Part shown: positions 18,334-27,037 of the stretch, piece after piece
Position numbering within the stretch: position 1 is the stretch's first letter
How the letters are laid out: the number at the start of each line of letters is the position of its first letter
NCBI RefSeq assembly: GCF_951793255.1
Contig: NZ_OX636706.1
Coordinates: 2,281,001-2,345,000, forward strand
Origin: Desulfovibrio piger
GTDB lineage: Bacteria; Desulfobacterota; Desulfovibrionia; Desulfovibrionales; Desulfovibrionaceae
Length of the DNA: 64,000 nt
Reading direction: 5' to 3'
The notes under the pieces: generated by a model
What the model was told of the DNA's origin: nothing
Database searches by the model: none
What the model saw: only the letters and a program-made list of their open reading frames with translations
Translations under genes and position numbers: made by a program

Positions 18334-18880
18334 TCACATTAGCGATTTTCTCATCGCTTCCGTCTGATCTCCGACCAGACGACGACGGCGCTCCACTTCT
18401 GCCTTGGCGGAACCTCCGGGAAAGCGACGCGCCAGTCTGCGCAGGGCTTCCGAAGGCCCAAGCCGACGATAGAGATGGTTGCGAATGGTCACGTCTTCCG
18501 TCGTTGTGGAGAAGGCCCAGAGAGACTGCGGGCCAATGGTCAAGCTGAGGACGAGCTGGGACATGCCCGCGCCTGTTCTGAACAGCGCAACAAGATTGGA
18601 GCCTGCTCTGTCCGGTTTTCCCAGACGGGAAAGCGCATGGCGGCAGCTTCCATTCAAGCCGAACCGCCGGGAAAGATTATCGATGCTCTTTTCCGTGCCG
18701 GAGCCGAGAATGACGACGGTTGTTGCCAGTTCGTCGGTAATGATGGGAGGGATATCGTCAACGGATTGCGTGTACAGGCCGATGGACAGATTCCATTTGC
18801 GGCTTTCGCGGGCCATTGTGGTCATATCCGCCTGGAGCTGGCCGGAAACAGAGGTGTTTACGGTCACACGGTGCGCTTCA
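18334..18880 (-). pseudogene. traU: C-terminal fragment of traU (dotO/icmB), cut off by IME insertion
   Basis: Reading from the 7-bp repeat at 18881-18887, the frame continues YDEAHRVTVNTSVSGQLQAD..., the Walker B glutamate and the C-terminal ATPase region of DotO/IcmB (TMARESRKWNLSIGLYTQSV, VILGSGTEKSI). It has no natural start; a GTG at 18867 only opens the frame. It is the missing end of the gene fragment at 30638-33030: 2386 + 7 + 547 bp = 2940 bp, exactly 980 codons including stop. Confidence 0.92.
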
Positions 18881-18887
18881 TCGTAGC
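18881..18887. repeat. IME att core, left copy (7-bp direct repeat)
   Basis: TCGTAGC, identical to 30638-30644. On the coding strand it reads GCTACGA within the traU codons for C-Y-D/E (Walker B). Flanking bases match less exactly, see findings. Confidence 0.85.
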
Positions 18888-19273
18888 TCAGTCTTTTTTG
18901 GTAAATATCTACTTGATATAATTTAATAAAAATTTTTTTGAAAAAAATTTACCCTGCCAGTTACCCCAAAAAATTCGGGATAGCTGAGGACGTTTGCGGA
19001 CGGGATTAGACAGAAGGGAGCGGGACTCGGAAAAATTGGGCAACTGGAGTGGGACGAAAAAGCGGGGTAAACGTATTCCATTTTAAGGCATTTTTTGATA
19101 AGCACATCGGAGAAGCACAGCTAATGCTCATAATTTCAAAATGCGGAGACGGGATTTAAATTACCTATTTAACTCTCTTAATTTATACGGCATATTTAGA
19201 AAAATAAATTTTATACCCCTAAAAATTTTAGCTTTGAGTGGACATTTTAGGGTTTGCCCGGACAAGCTCTAGG
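18888..19273. other. IME left end, 386 bp without a gene
   Basis: AT-rich stretch with no credible reading frame. It contains a GGGGTA-type repeat pair (18948-18979, read on the minus strand as TGGGGTA...AGGGTAAA) matching one near the right end, probably integrase arm sites. The rest shows nothing recognisable. Confidence 0.5.
18948..18979 (-). repeat. Probable integrase arm site, left IME end
   Basis: Plus strand TTTACCC-N8-TACCCC followed by an A-run and GGG. The same layout (TTTACCC-N8-TACCCC, A-run, GGG) occurs at 30497-30530 beside the integrase gene. Equivalent repeats at both ends of the element fit arm-type integrase binding sites. Confidence 0.5.
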
Positions 19274-20297
19274 TGTAGAGTGTCAACACGTTGTTCACCC
19301 TCCGTTCAGCCTTGAGGCTGGAGGTTTTCTGCCAAGAGCCGTATGCGGACGCACAAAGTTGTAGCGATGCGTCCAGACCGGCAAGTTCGCTGTTCTTTTC
19401 TCTGAGTGGGTATACGTGTGTGCGTATGCCCACTCTTTCAAGGCCGTCCTGATAAAGCGTTCCGCCTTGCCATTGGTTTGAGGCCGGTAAGGTCGGGTCC
19501 GTTTATGCTTTATGCCAAACTCCCGGCACGCATCCCGGAATTTTTGGGATTTATAACACGCTCCATTATCCGTCAGTACTCGTTCCACTTTTATGCCGTG
19601 GGCGCTATACCAAGCTACCGCAAACCATAAAAACTCTATCGCTGATTCCGCGGTCTCATCCGGGAGCACCGCTGTATACGCTGCCCTGGACGCATCATCC
19701 ACGCAGACGTGTAAGTATTCCCAGCCTGGGTGGCGGCGACGGACTTGCCGTGTTCCTGCTTTCTTGTGGCCAACGCCGTCAATCTTGCCCAGTCGCTTGA
19801 TATCCAGATGCAGCATTTGCCCGGGCTTTTCCCACTGGTAACGCTGGATGGGCGCTTTTTCCTCCAAAGATGAAATCCGGGAGCAGCCGAGTTTACGCAA
19901 GGCCCGGAACACGCTGCTGCGGCAAAGGCCAAGACGTAACGCAATTTCATCACCAGTCAGGCGCTCTTTGCGCAAAGCCAAAATGGAACCAAAATCTTGT
20001 TCCGTCAGTGTGCCCCGGCATCGCTTCGGGCGAGAACTTCTGTCCGCAAGATTCTCAAAGCCTCCCTGCCTGTAGCGGCTCATCCACTTTCTGGCGGTAC
20101 GCAGGCTTACACCAAAACCCGCCGCAACTGCGGCTGCGGGCTTTTCGCTCATCCGCCGGATCATTTCCTCTCGACCGCGTGCAGTCAATTTGGCATTCTT
20201 ATGGCTGTTCACCCTGTCCTCGGCTCGGTTTACTGTTGTCTGTCAACTCCAGCTTTACCGGCTTGAGGCAGGGTGAACAACCTATTGGAACATTACA
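19274..20297 (-). mobile_element. IS481-family insertion sequence with 6-bp target duplication
   Basis: A 1024-bp element. Ends are imperfect inverted repeats of about 28 bp: both begin TGTA and share GTTGTTCACCCT. The 6-bp duplication TCTAGG flanks it (19268-19273 and 20298-20303). One transposase gene fills it. Confidence 0.85.
19295..20212 (-). CDS. IS481-family transposase
   Basis: 305 residues: an N-terminal helix-turn-helix (LTARGREEMIRRM, VSLRTARKWMSRYRQGG, LADRSSRPKRC) and an rve integrase core with the DDE residues in HLDIKRLG, RVLTDNGACYKS and PQTNGKAERFIRT, ending with RPHTALGRKPPASRL. It appears intact and should catalyse IS transposition. Confidence 0.93.
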   Translation of the reverse strand: MNSHKNAKLTARGREEMIRRMSEKPAAAVAAGFGVSLRTARKWMSRYRQGGFENLADRSSRPKRCRGTLTEQDFGSILALRKERLTGDEIALRLGLCRSSVFRALRKLGCSRISSLEEKAPIQRYQWEKPGQMLHLDIKRLGKIDGVGHKKAGTRQVRRRHPGWEYLHVCVDDASRAAYTAVLPDETAESAIEFLWFAVAWYSAHGIKVERVLTDNGACYKSQKFRDACREFGIKHKRTRPYRPQTNGKAERFIRTALKEWAYAHTYTHSEKRTANLPVWTHRYNFVRPHTALGRKPPASRLNGG

Positions 20298-20322
20298 TCT
20301 AGGTTTGAACATAATAAAATTG

Positions 20323-21032
20323 GGGGCTGTCCTAGCTAAGAAAAAAGAGCTAGGATAAGACCATGTATGAAAGACGCAGCAGACTAAATTATCGGCAACA
20401 GGCCGAACTCATAAAATTTTTTGTGGCTGGTGCCACGGCAAGGGCTGCCGGAGAAATGGCAGGAGTAAACCGTAACACAGCCACATCCTATTTCATGCGT
20501 TTGCGACGTCTCATTGCTTCGCATCTCCCCAGTTATCGACTGTCCGGTGAAATAGAAGCCGATGAAAGTTACTTTGGAGGTGTAAGAAAAGGTAAAAGAG
20601 GACGGGGAGCTGCCGGAAAAATAGCTGTTTTTGGTTTACTGAAGAGAAACGGCAGAGTTTACACGGCAATCATTCCTGATGCCCGCACTGAAACACTTCT
20701 CCCCATCATCAAAGAACAGGTGGAACCCGACAGTATAGTCTATACGGATACATTTTCAGCTTACAATGCCCTGGATATCAACGGATTCCATCATCGCATC
20801 AATCATTCCCAGAAGTTTGCGGAACAGCATAATCATATCAATGGAATAGAAAATTTTTGGAATCAGGCCAAAAGGCACTTGCGTCGCTTTAACGGTATCA
20901 AGCCTGAACACTTTTACTGGTTCCTCAAGGAATGCGAATGGCGTTTCAATGGAGGCAATCATAAACAGCTCCTAACTCAGCTAACTTATTGGGTAAAACA
21001 AGCAAAACATTAGTCTTAACTAGGACAGCCCC
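20323..21032 (+). mobile_element. IS1595-family insertion sequence with 8-bp target duplication
   Basis: A 710-bp element with terminal inverted repeats GGGGCTGTCCTAG(C/T)TAAG and the 8-bp duplication TAAAATTG (20315-20322 and 21033-21040). It lies 25 bp from the IS481-family element and carries one transposase gene. Confidence 0.88.
20363..21013 (+). CDS. IS1595-family transposase (ISXO2-like)
   Basis: 216 residues with an N-terminal HTH (QAELIKFFVAGATARAAGEM, NRNTATSYFMRLR) and the DDE_Tnp_IS1595 core: EIEADESYFGG, VYTDTFSAYN, and the NHINGIENFWNQAKRHLRRF segment. The C-terminus (FYWFLKECEWRFN) is typical. Full length for the short IS1016-like subgroup. Confidence 0.92.
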   Translation: MYERRSRLNYRQQAELIKFFVAGATARAAGEMAGVNRNTATSYFMRLRRLIASHLPSYRLSGEIEADESYFGGVRKGKRGRGAAGKIAVFGLLKRNGRVYTAIIPDARTETLLPIIKEQVEPDSIVYTDTFSAYNALDINGFHHRINHSQKFAEQHNHINGIENFWNQAKRHLRRFNGIKPEHFYWFLKECEWRFNGGNHKQLLTQLTYWVKQAKH

Positions 21033-21123
21033 TAAAATTGAAAAAAATTTTCAAGCTGGACAGGCATAATCAAAAAATATTTATTCCTAAATAATTTCTT
21101 AACAACTCTCCTGTAAATCTGAG

Positions 21124-21181
21124 CTCAAGACGGCTGGCAACCCGCTGAATGTAGCCGGTCCCAGCAGGCAACACGCTTGAG
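21124..21181 (+). promoter_or_regulatory. Possible structured leader ahead of the Met-rich peptide gene
   Basis: A closing pair CTCAAG/CTTGAG (21124-21129, 21176-21181) encloses GCTGG/CCAGC and further GC-rich pairing, ending 29 bp before the start codon. It does not match a riboswitch consensus I recognise. It may be an RNA control element or chance pairing. Confidence 0.3.
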
Positions 21182-21210
21182 TGTTCATTTTTACATACCT
21201 GGAGGGTATT

Positions 21211-21474
21211 ATGAAAAAGCTTCTTTCCATTCTCAGCATTACGGCCATTATCTGCTCACTGTCCTTAAGCCAGGCCATCGCCATGGAAGCCAAGTCCGGC
21301 GACATGAAAAGCGACAAGACCATGATGGACAATGGCATGAAAAAAGACGGCGCCATGGGGAAAGACCATAAGATGATGGACGACGGCATGAAAAAGGACG
21401 GGATGATGAAAGATAAGGGCATGAAAGACGACAAGGGTGTGATGAAAGGCGACAGCATGAAGAAAAAAATGTAG
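21211..21474 (+). CDS. Methionine-rich secreted peptide (MrpX-like, MxKDx repeats)
   Basis: 87 residues with a GGAGGG site. A signal peptide (MKKLLSILSITAIICSLSLS, cut near AIA) is followed by about 63 residues containing 15 methionines in repeats of the form M-K-K/D-D-G-M-M. Apart from Met it is almost all Lys, Asp and Gly. Such peptides, like MrpX of Azospira suillum, act as sacrificial periplasmic targets: methionines react with hypochlorite and are then regenerated by a methionine sulfoxide reductase. A secreted MsrAB is encoded downstream, which supports this role. It may instead bind copper or silver. Confidence 0.8.
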   Translation: MKKLLSILSITAIICSLSLSQAIAMEAKSGDMKSDKTMMDNGMKKDGAMGKDHKMMDDGMKKDGMMKDKGMKDDKGVMKGDSMKKKM

Positions 21475-21638
21475 CTCCCAAGCTGCCGGTGGTGAGCGGG
21501 GCCTTTGCCTTGGCCCCGCTTTCCACCGTTAAAACAGGGGAGCCGGAGGCCAAATTCTCCATTGTGCCTCCGACGCCTAGAAGCTAAGTTTGGCGAAAGC
21601 TGTGGAGAACTCCCTACTACGCTGAACAGCAGGTGTTT

Positions 21639-22313
21639 ATGTACAATATTTTGGTAGTGGAAGACGAACTGAAAATCGCCCAAACCGTGATGGACTACCT
21701 TCGCCGCGAGGGCTACGCGGTGCTCCACGCCGCGACCATCGCCGAGGCCTTGAAACTCGTCAGTTCCGATATCGACCTCATCGTACTCGACCTGATGCTG
21801 CCCGACGGCCAGGGTGAAGACCTTTGCGCACACGTGGTCGGCCTCTACAACACGCCTGTAATCATGCTCACCTCGAAACGTAGCGAGCAATCCAGAATCA
21901 ACGGTTTCGCCTCTGGGGCCGACGACTACCTGGCCAAGCCTTTCAGCCCGCGTGAGCTGGTGGCCCGGGTAAAGGCCGTGCTCAAACGCTGTCGCCCGAT
22001 GGAGAACGTCATCCACTTGGGCAAAAACATTGCAATCTACATGGATAAACATACGGTCAGCAAAAACGAGACGGAAATCAAGCTGACCCCCAATGAATAC
22101 AAGGTGTTGCTCTGCCTTGCCAGCAACAGCAAAGCCGTGGTCAGCCGCGACAAACTGGTGGAATACATCGATTCGCCGGATGCCATGGATCGTATTGTGG
22201 ATGTGCATATTGCGCACCTACGCCAGAAGCTTGAAGACGACCCAAAAAAGCCGGAGATTATCAAAACCGTTCACGGCCAGGGCTACAGCCTGGGGGTGGA
22301 GCGCCATGCGTAA
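21639..22313 (+). CDS. OmpR/PhoB-family response regulator
   Basis: 224 residues: receiver domain with the phosphorylated Asp near residue 51 (LIVLDLMLPDGQ), acidic pair EDE at 9-10 and the Lys in YLAKPFSP. The C-terminal winged helix (LTPNEYKVLLCLASN, DRIVDVHIAHLRQKLEDD, IIKTVHGQGYSL) binds DNA. ATG 21639 was chosen with AGG upstream; a GTG two codons earlier is possible. Its stop overlaps the kinase start. It probably controls the Met-rich peptide and repair genes beside it. Confidence 0.92.
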   Translation: MYNILVVEDELKIAQTVMDYLRREGYAVLHAATIAEALKLVSSDIDLIVLDLMLPDGQGEDLCAHVVGLYNTPVIMLTSKRSEQSRINGFASGADDYLAKPFSPRELVARVKAVLKRCRPMENVIHLGKNIAIYMDKHTVSKNETEIKLTPNEYKVLLCLASNSKAVVSRDKLVEYIDSPDAMDRIVDVHIAHLRQKLEDDPKKPEIIKTVHGQGYSLGVERHA

Positions 22314-23634
22314 AAACAAGCCATTCCGCAGACTCTTCACGGCCTATTTTGTGGTGATAACGGGCATCACCGTGGTTGTATTCATCTTTTTCGGCCTACA
22401 TATCATCGACCGCTTCTTTTCCTATTACGTGGACAAGGTGCATGAAGAGACCCAGCACATGCTGGTCATGCAGGTGGCCATGCACTACAAGATGTATGGT
22501 AGTTGGAACGGCTATGACGGCAGCGAGACCGGGGCCGCAGCCAAACTCTCCGGCGATTATTTTACCATAACCGACCTGGCCGGAAACACTGTTTACACCA
22601 GTGAAAAAGGCGTGGAGCGCTGTTGCGCCAACCCCAACCACAAGTACACGCGGGTCAGGCTGCCCATAACGGTTGACGGCAAAACAGTTGGCGAACTTAC
22701 GGCCGGCTATTTCAGCAACCACATCAGTTCACCCGAAGCCGATGCATTCCGGGGCGGCGGCATTTGGCTGGTGGTGCTTTCAATAATCTGCATCAGCGTG
22801 GTGGGCGCGGCCATCTCCATGCTGTTCTTTTACCGGCTCTCCAAGCCAATCCGGCAAATTGCCGTGGCGGCCAAGGATATTTCGACCGGGCACTTGCAAA
22901 CCCGTATAGCCATCAAGGGCAATGTGGCCGAAATGCACGAGATCGCGGATTCCATCAACACCCTTGGCGAATCGCTGCTTAACCAGGAAAAATTCCGGCA
23001 GGAGCTAATCGTCAGCCTTTCGCACGAACTGCGCACGCCACTGCAAATTTTGCTTAGCCAGCTTGAAGCCATGCTCGACGGCATCTACGAGGCGGACAGG
23101 GAACGGCTTGAGGCAATGCGCGCCGAAGTTGCCCGCACCGGCGAGTTGCTTAACGAGCTTGAAGACCGCCTGATTTACGAAAACGACGCCTTTGATCTGA
23201 ACATTACCCAGGTAAACGTTTCCGATCTGGCCCACAGGGTCGCCATCGGCCACGAGGGCGGCTTCGCGCAAAAAAAACTGGATTTTATCTACAATATTGA
23301 GCCGGACGTGATTATCGAGGCAGACTCGGTACGTCTGGCCCAGGTGCTGATTAACCTGCTTTCCAACTCCATCAAGTACACACAGGCTGGCGGGGCCAGC
23401 CTAAGCCTCAAACGCGAGGGCCGGAACGTCGTAATCGAAATAACTGACAGTGGCGAGGGCATGGATGAAGAAACGGCAAAGAATATCATCAACCGTTCCA
23501 GTCAGGCTTTCAAGGCGGTAAACAGCAAGGGCGTTGGCCTTTATATCGCCAAGCTCATCGTGGACAAACACGGCTGGGCGCTCGACATTGAGAGCCATAA
23601 AGGCCGAGGAACCACGGTCAGAATAATCATGTAA
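22306..23634 (+). CDS. Membrane sensor histidine kinase
   Basis: 442 residues. First membrane segment about 13-36 (TAYFVVITGITVVVFIFFGL), a periplasmic domain of ~120 residues including a vicinal Cys pair (ERCCANPNH), second segment ~150-172, then HAMP, HisKA with SLSHELRTPLQ, and HATPase with N-box LINLLSNSIKYT and G-box DSGEGMDEE. The Cys pair and Met residues in the sensor domain could respond to oxidation. ATGCG-TAA overlap with the regulator gene indicates coupled translation. Confidence 0.92.
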   Translation: MRKNKPFRRLFTAYFVVITGITVVVFIFFGLHIIDRFFSYYVDKVHEETQHMLVMQVAMHYKMYGSWNGYDGSETGAAAKLSGDYFTITDLAGNTVYTSEKGVERCCANPNHKYTRVRLPITVDGKTVGELTAGYFSNHISSPEADAFRGGGIWLVVLSIICISVVGAAISMLFFYRLSKPIRQIAVAAKDISTGHLQTRIAIKGNVAEMHEIADSINTLGESLLNQEKFRQELIVSLSHELRTPLQILLSQLEAMLDGIYEADRERLEAMRAEVARTGELLNELEDRLIYENDAFDLNITQVNVSDLAHRVAIGHEGGFAQKKLDFIYNIEPDVIIEADSVRLAQVLINLLSNSIKYTQAGGASLSLKREGRNVVIEITDSGEGMDEETAKNIINRSSQAFKAVNSKGVGLYIAKLIVDKHGWALDIESHKGRGTTVRIIM

Positions 23635-23669
23635 CGAGGCCGCGCGTGGTCATGCAATAGAGTAATATT

Positions 23670-24806
23670 ATGGAAATGCTCACAATGGGATTTGTAGCCA
23701 CGGTGTTTGCCGCTGGCCTTCTATCTTTCTTCTCGCCATGCGTGCTTCCGATCTTGCCGGTGTATTTCGGCTATCTTTCCGGAGGCGTTAACTCCGCACA
23801 GGAGCAAGACAACACCAGCCTTTTTAAAGCGTTTGCCTTTGTTGCGGGCCTGGCCGCTTCCTTTTTCATTCTTGGTTTCGGAGCCGGAGCTTTGGGCGGG
23901 CTCATAAGCAACAGATGGTTCTTTATGGCTTGCGGTGCAATAATCATCGCCTTCGGACTGCATCAGACCGGATTGATCAGCATCCCCCTGCTTGAACGGG
24001 AAAAAAAGCTGGATGTGGCTTTCAATCCACGCAAAGGTTTGATCGGCGCGTTTGCCCTCGGCTTTCTTTTCTCTTTCGGCTGGACGCCCTGCGTAGGGCC
24101 GGTGCTGGGGGCAGTGCTCGGCATTTCCTCACAGCAAGGCAGCGCCCTTACCGGTGGCGGGCTGCTTTTGGTCTATGCTTTCGGCCTGAGCCTGCCCTTT
24201 GCCGTGCTGGCCCTTGGCTCAAGGAGTCTGTTTGGGCGCATCAAAGGCATATATCCGCATTTTCCCAAAATAAAAATTGCCGGGGGTATCCTGATCATCC
24301 TTATGGGTTGCTGGATGATTTGGGGGCAAATCACGTTGCTGAGGGCCGGGCAGAATGAGCCAGTCTCAAACTCTGAAAGGCATCCCGCCCGCATGCAGGC
24401 CCTTAACGCCGCCCCGGCCAGCCTGGACGATTTCCGGGGCAAGGCTGTGTGTATAAAGTTCTGGGCTACCTGGTGCCCGCTCTGCTTGGCCGGTCTCGAG
24501 GATTTTGCGGCATTATCCGCCGAGTATGCCGGCTCAGAAGATATAGCCGTTATCTCCGTGGTCGCTCCCGGCCTGAACGGCGAGGTAGGCAAGGATGATT
24601 TCACTGCCTGGGCCAAGGCGCAGGGCCTGTCTTTCCCGATTTATTTCGATGAGAACGGCGCTTTAACCAAGGAATTCGGAATCAGAGCCTACCCTACTTT
24701 CGTCTATCTGGGAAAGGACGGCAGGCTGTTCAAACAAAGCGTCGGAGACGAATCCAACGAGCGCGTCATTAAGGAACTTTCAAACCTCGGCGCGCAAGAG
24801 AGGTGA
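23670..24806 (+). CDS. CcdA-thioredoxin fusion, reductant carrier to the periplasm
   Basis: 378 residues. The first ~225 form a six-segment CcdA/DsbD-like membrane domain with the two reactive cysteines in FFSPCVLP (C24) and WTPCVGP (C141). A thioredoxin-like domain follows with the active site WATWCPLC (C269, C272). This passes electrons from cytoplasmic thioredoxin across the membrane to periplasmic partners. Since the next gene encodes secreted MsrAB, the likely role is recycling that enzyme, as for CcdA/MsrAB pairs in other bacteria. It is 35 bp after the kinase gene. Confidence 0.9.
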   Translation: MEMLTMGFVATVFAAGLLSFFSPCVLPILPVYFGYLSGGVNSAQEQDNTSLFKAFAFVAGLAASFFILGFGAGALGGLISNRWFFMACGAIIIAFGLHQTGLISIPLLEREKKLDVAFNPRKGLIGAFALGFLFSFGWTPCVGPVLGAVLGISSQQGSALTGGGLLLVYAFGLSLPFAVLALGSRSLFGRIKGIYPHFPKIKIAGGILIILMGCWMIWGQITLLRAGQNEPVSNSERHPARMQALNAAPASLDDFRGKAVCIKFWATWCPLCLAGLEDFAALSAEYAGSEDIAVISVVAPGLNGEVGKDDFTAWAKAQGLSFPIYFDENGALTKEFGIRAYPTFVYLGKDGRLFKQSVGDESNERVIKELSNLGAQER

Positions 24807-24810
24807 TATT

Positions 24811-25851
24811 ATGAAAAAAAATATACTCATGCTGGCTGCGGTCATACTCGGCTCAGGCTTTTTTGGCGTAAGCGCCCAAGCAACTGAACCCCTAAAAGAT
24901 GCCTATTTCGCAGGTGGCTGTTTCTGGGGTGTGGAAGAATATTTTTCGCGTATTCCGGGTGTGCTTGACGTCACATCCGGCTACGCCAACGGGAATACTG
25001 AAAAACCAACTTACAGGGAAGTCTGCTCGGGAAAAACCGGCTATGCCGAGGCCGTGCACGTCAGCTACGACCCGGCCAAAGTAAGCCTGGAAACATTGAC
25101 CAAGCAGTTTTTCAAGATCATCAACCCCATCAGTGTGAACAAGCAGGGCAACGACCTGGGCAGCCAGTACCGAACCGGCCTGTATTACGCCGATGAAGCC
25201 GACAAGCCGGTTCTGGAAAAGGTCTGGAAAGAGATACAGGGCAAATATTCGCAGCCTCTGGCTGTGGAGCTTCTACCCCTGAAAAATTACTATCCGGCCG
25301 AGGAATACCATCAGGATTACCTGAAAAAGAACCCAGGCGGCTATTGCCATATCAGCTTTGACAGTCTCAAAGATATTCCTGCAAGCGACAGAGACTCGCT
25401 GGACGCAAGCAACTACTCTAAGCCGCCGGCCGAAGAGCTGAAAAAGCTGCTCAGCCCGGAACAATACAATGTAACCCAGAAAAACGGCACTGAACGGGCC
25501 TTTTCAGGCCGGTATTTGGATAATGAAGAGCCGGGCATATATGTTGACGTGGTAACCGGCGAGCCCCTATTTTCTTCCGCCGACAAGTTTTACTCCCGCT
25601 GCGGCTGGCCCAGCTTCACCAAGCCCATCTCGCCGGTGGTGGTCACCGAGCACAAAGACAGAAGTTTCGGTATGCTGCGCACCGAAGTACGCAGCCGGGT
25701 CGGCGACTCGCATCTCGGCCATGTCTTCGACGACGGCCCGAAAGACCGTGGCGGTTTGCGCTATTGCATCAACAGTCTGGCGATACGGTTCATCCACTAT
25801 GACGACATGGACAAAGAGGGGTACGGAGATTTGAAAAGCGCCGTGAAGTGA
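24811..25851 (+). CDS. msrAB: Secreted bifunctional methionine sulfoxide reductase MsrAB
   Basis: 346 residues: signal peptide ([20 protein letters not shown]), MsrA domain with catalytic Cys37 in [12 protein letters not shown], and an MsrB domain from about residue 205 ([40 protein letters not shown]) with the catalytic Cys in [11 protein letters not shown] near residue 319. MsrA and MsrB reduce the S and R forms of methionine sulfoxide. The signal peptide places repair in the periplasm. It starts 4 bp after the CcdA-Trx stop, so both are co-transcribed. Confidence 0.95.
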   Translation: MKKNILMLAAVILGSGFFGVSAQATEPLKDAYFAGGCFWGVEEYFSRIPGVLDVTSGYANGNTEKPTYREVCSGKTGYAEAVHVSYDPAKVSLETLTKQFFKIINPISVNKQGNDLGSQYRTGLYYADEADKPVLEKVWKEIQGKYSQPLAVELLPLKNYYPAEEYHQDYLKKNPGGYCHISFDSLKDIPASDRDSLDASNYSKPPAEELKKLLSPEQYNVTQKNGTERAFSGRYLDNEEPGIYVDVVTGEPLFSSADKFYSRCGWPSFTKPISPVVVTEHKDRSFGMLRTEVRSRVGDSHLGHVFDDGPKDRGGLRYCINSLAIRFIHYDDMDKEGYGDLKSAVK

Positions 25852-25889
25852 TGGTCTTAGTGTCTGAAGCCAGCCTACCGGCTTTAGAT

Positions 25890-25931
25890 AAAACACGGAG
25901 AGCGCCTTGTTTGAGGGCGCTCTCCGTGTTT
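25890..25931. terminator. Bidirectional terminator between cargo and relaxase genes
   Basis: A perfect stem AAACACGGAGAGCGCC/GGCGCTCTCCGTGTTT with a short loop. The convergent msrAB (plus) and relaxase fragment (minus) both end at it. T-runs are short on both sides. Confidence 0.75.
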
Positions 25932-27022
25932 CAGCGCATTCTCATACGGTATTGCGGCTGTTCTTCCGGCGGCTTGGGTTTCTGCCGCTCGGCTTCAATC
26001 CGCTCCGCTTCCCTCTGAAACGTCTGTATGAGTTCTTTTGTGGGCTTGGCCGCCGCAAGGTCAATATCTCCGGGTGCGCCAAAGGCGTACCAGACCATGC
26101 GCCGGGCATAGTCTATCCAGTCGCGGTTTTCTTTCTCCCGCCGGAGCGGACGGGCCTGCCTGTACATTTCATTGGCGGTTTCCTGCGGGGTGTATCCGGC
26201 AAGGCGCATGTGCAGGGCAAGCAGGCTGTCCATGCGGGAAGCGTCGATAGCTCCGGGATTTTCCTTTTGCAGAATTTCCAGACAGGCGCGGTACGGCGCG
26301 GCCAGACTGCCGATTTTGGGAAACTCGAATTTTCTGACTTCCATATCCGGCCTTATGCGCTTCCTGAAGCGCCAGAGATTGGCAAGGCGGTTGCTTTTCC
26401 GCCCAAGCCAATATTTGAAGCTGCCCAGCGGCGTGGGCTTGGGCGTTTCTTCCCGTAGCCGTTCCCTTTCTTCCCGCTGTTGCTCCTTGAGAAAATGCCG
26501 GGCAATGTTCAGCATGGGGAGGCCGTGCGGCGCGAGGGCGGCAAGGCTCTTTCGCCGCTGTTCCCGCTGTCGCTCCCGTATTCGCCGCCTGTCGGCGGCA
26601 ACGCGCTTCCTGCCGCTTCTCCGGCGCTCCGCTTCATCGGCGCGAGCCTGCCGGTACTCCCGCCATTGCTCGATGAAAACTTCGCTGACCGGCTCCGGCT
26701 CAATTTTCGGCATGTCCTCCGCTTCCGGCGGGTACACTCCGGCTTTATACTCGCCAAGCCGTTTGCAGAGCCTGGACAAGCCGAAATTGCGGTCTATGGA
26801 CGAGGCTTTGACGGCTGTTTCACCCACAAACACGATTGCGCCTGACCCTTTCTTTTCAAAGCGCAAGCCGACCGCCGCCAGTTTTTCATGCAGTTCTTTC
26901 CAGCTTCCGGCAGTCTTGATGATTTTGTGGCCGCGCTCCTGGGCGATACGCATGGCCGATTTTTCGCCGGTAGCGTTTTCAAAGTCTTCGGCCTTGGCCG
27001 TGGGCTTGACGGTTTGCGGCAT
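25931..27022 (-). CDS. C-terminal part of relaxase, separated by an in-frame amber codon
   Basis: 363 residues starting at ATG 27022 (MPQTVKPTAKAEDFENATGE). Its first block (TGEKSAMRIAQERGHKIIKT, GSGAIVFVGETAVKASS) is the part that normally follows the nuclease domain of TraI/MobP relaxases. Basic, coiled-coil helical stretches follow (about 110-200). The frame is the same as the relaxase gene upstream, separated only by TAG and five codons. It may be made separately, by readthrough, or be a broken piece. Confidence 0.75.
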   Translation of the reverse strand: MPQTVKPTAKAEDFENATGEKSAMRIAQERGHKIIKTAGSWKELHEKLAAVGLRFEKKGSGAIVFVGETAVKASSIDRNFGLSRLCKRLGEYKAGVYPPEAEDMPKIEPEPVSEVFIEQWREYRQARADEAERRRSGRKRVAADRRRIRERQREQRRKSLAALAPHGLPMLNIARHFLKEQQREERERLREETPKPTPLGSFKYWLGRKSNRLANLWRFRKRIRPDMEVRKFEFPKIGSLAAPYRACLEILQKENPGAIDASRMDSLLALHMRLAGYTPQETANEMYRQARPLRREKENRDWIDYARRMVWYAFGAPGDIDLAAAKPTKELIQTFQREAERIEAERQKPKPPEEQPQYRMRMR

Positions 27023-27037
27023 TTCAAGAAACGGTAT

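Noticed and set aside
19333..19350. GAGCCGTATGCGG, looks like the start of a group II intron domain V
   Set aside because: It lies inside the IS481 transposase coding end and no second arm or other intron domains follow.
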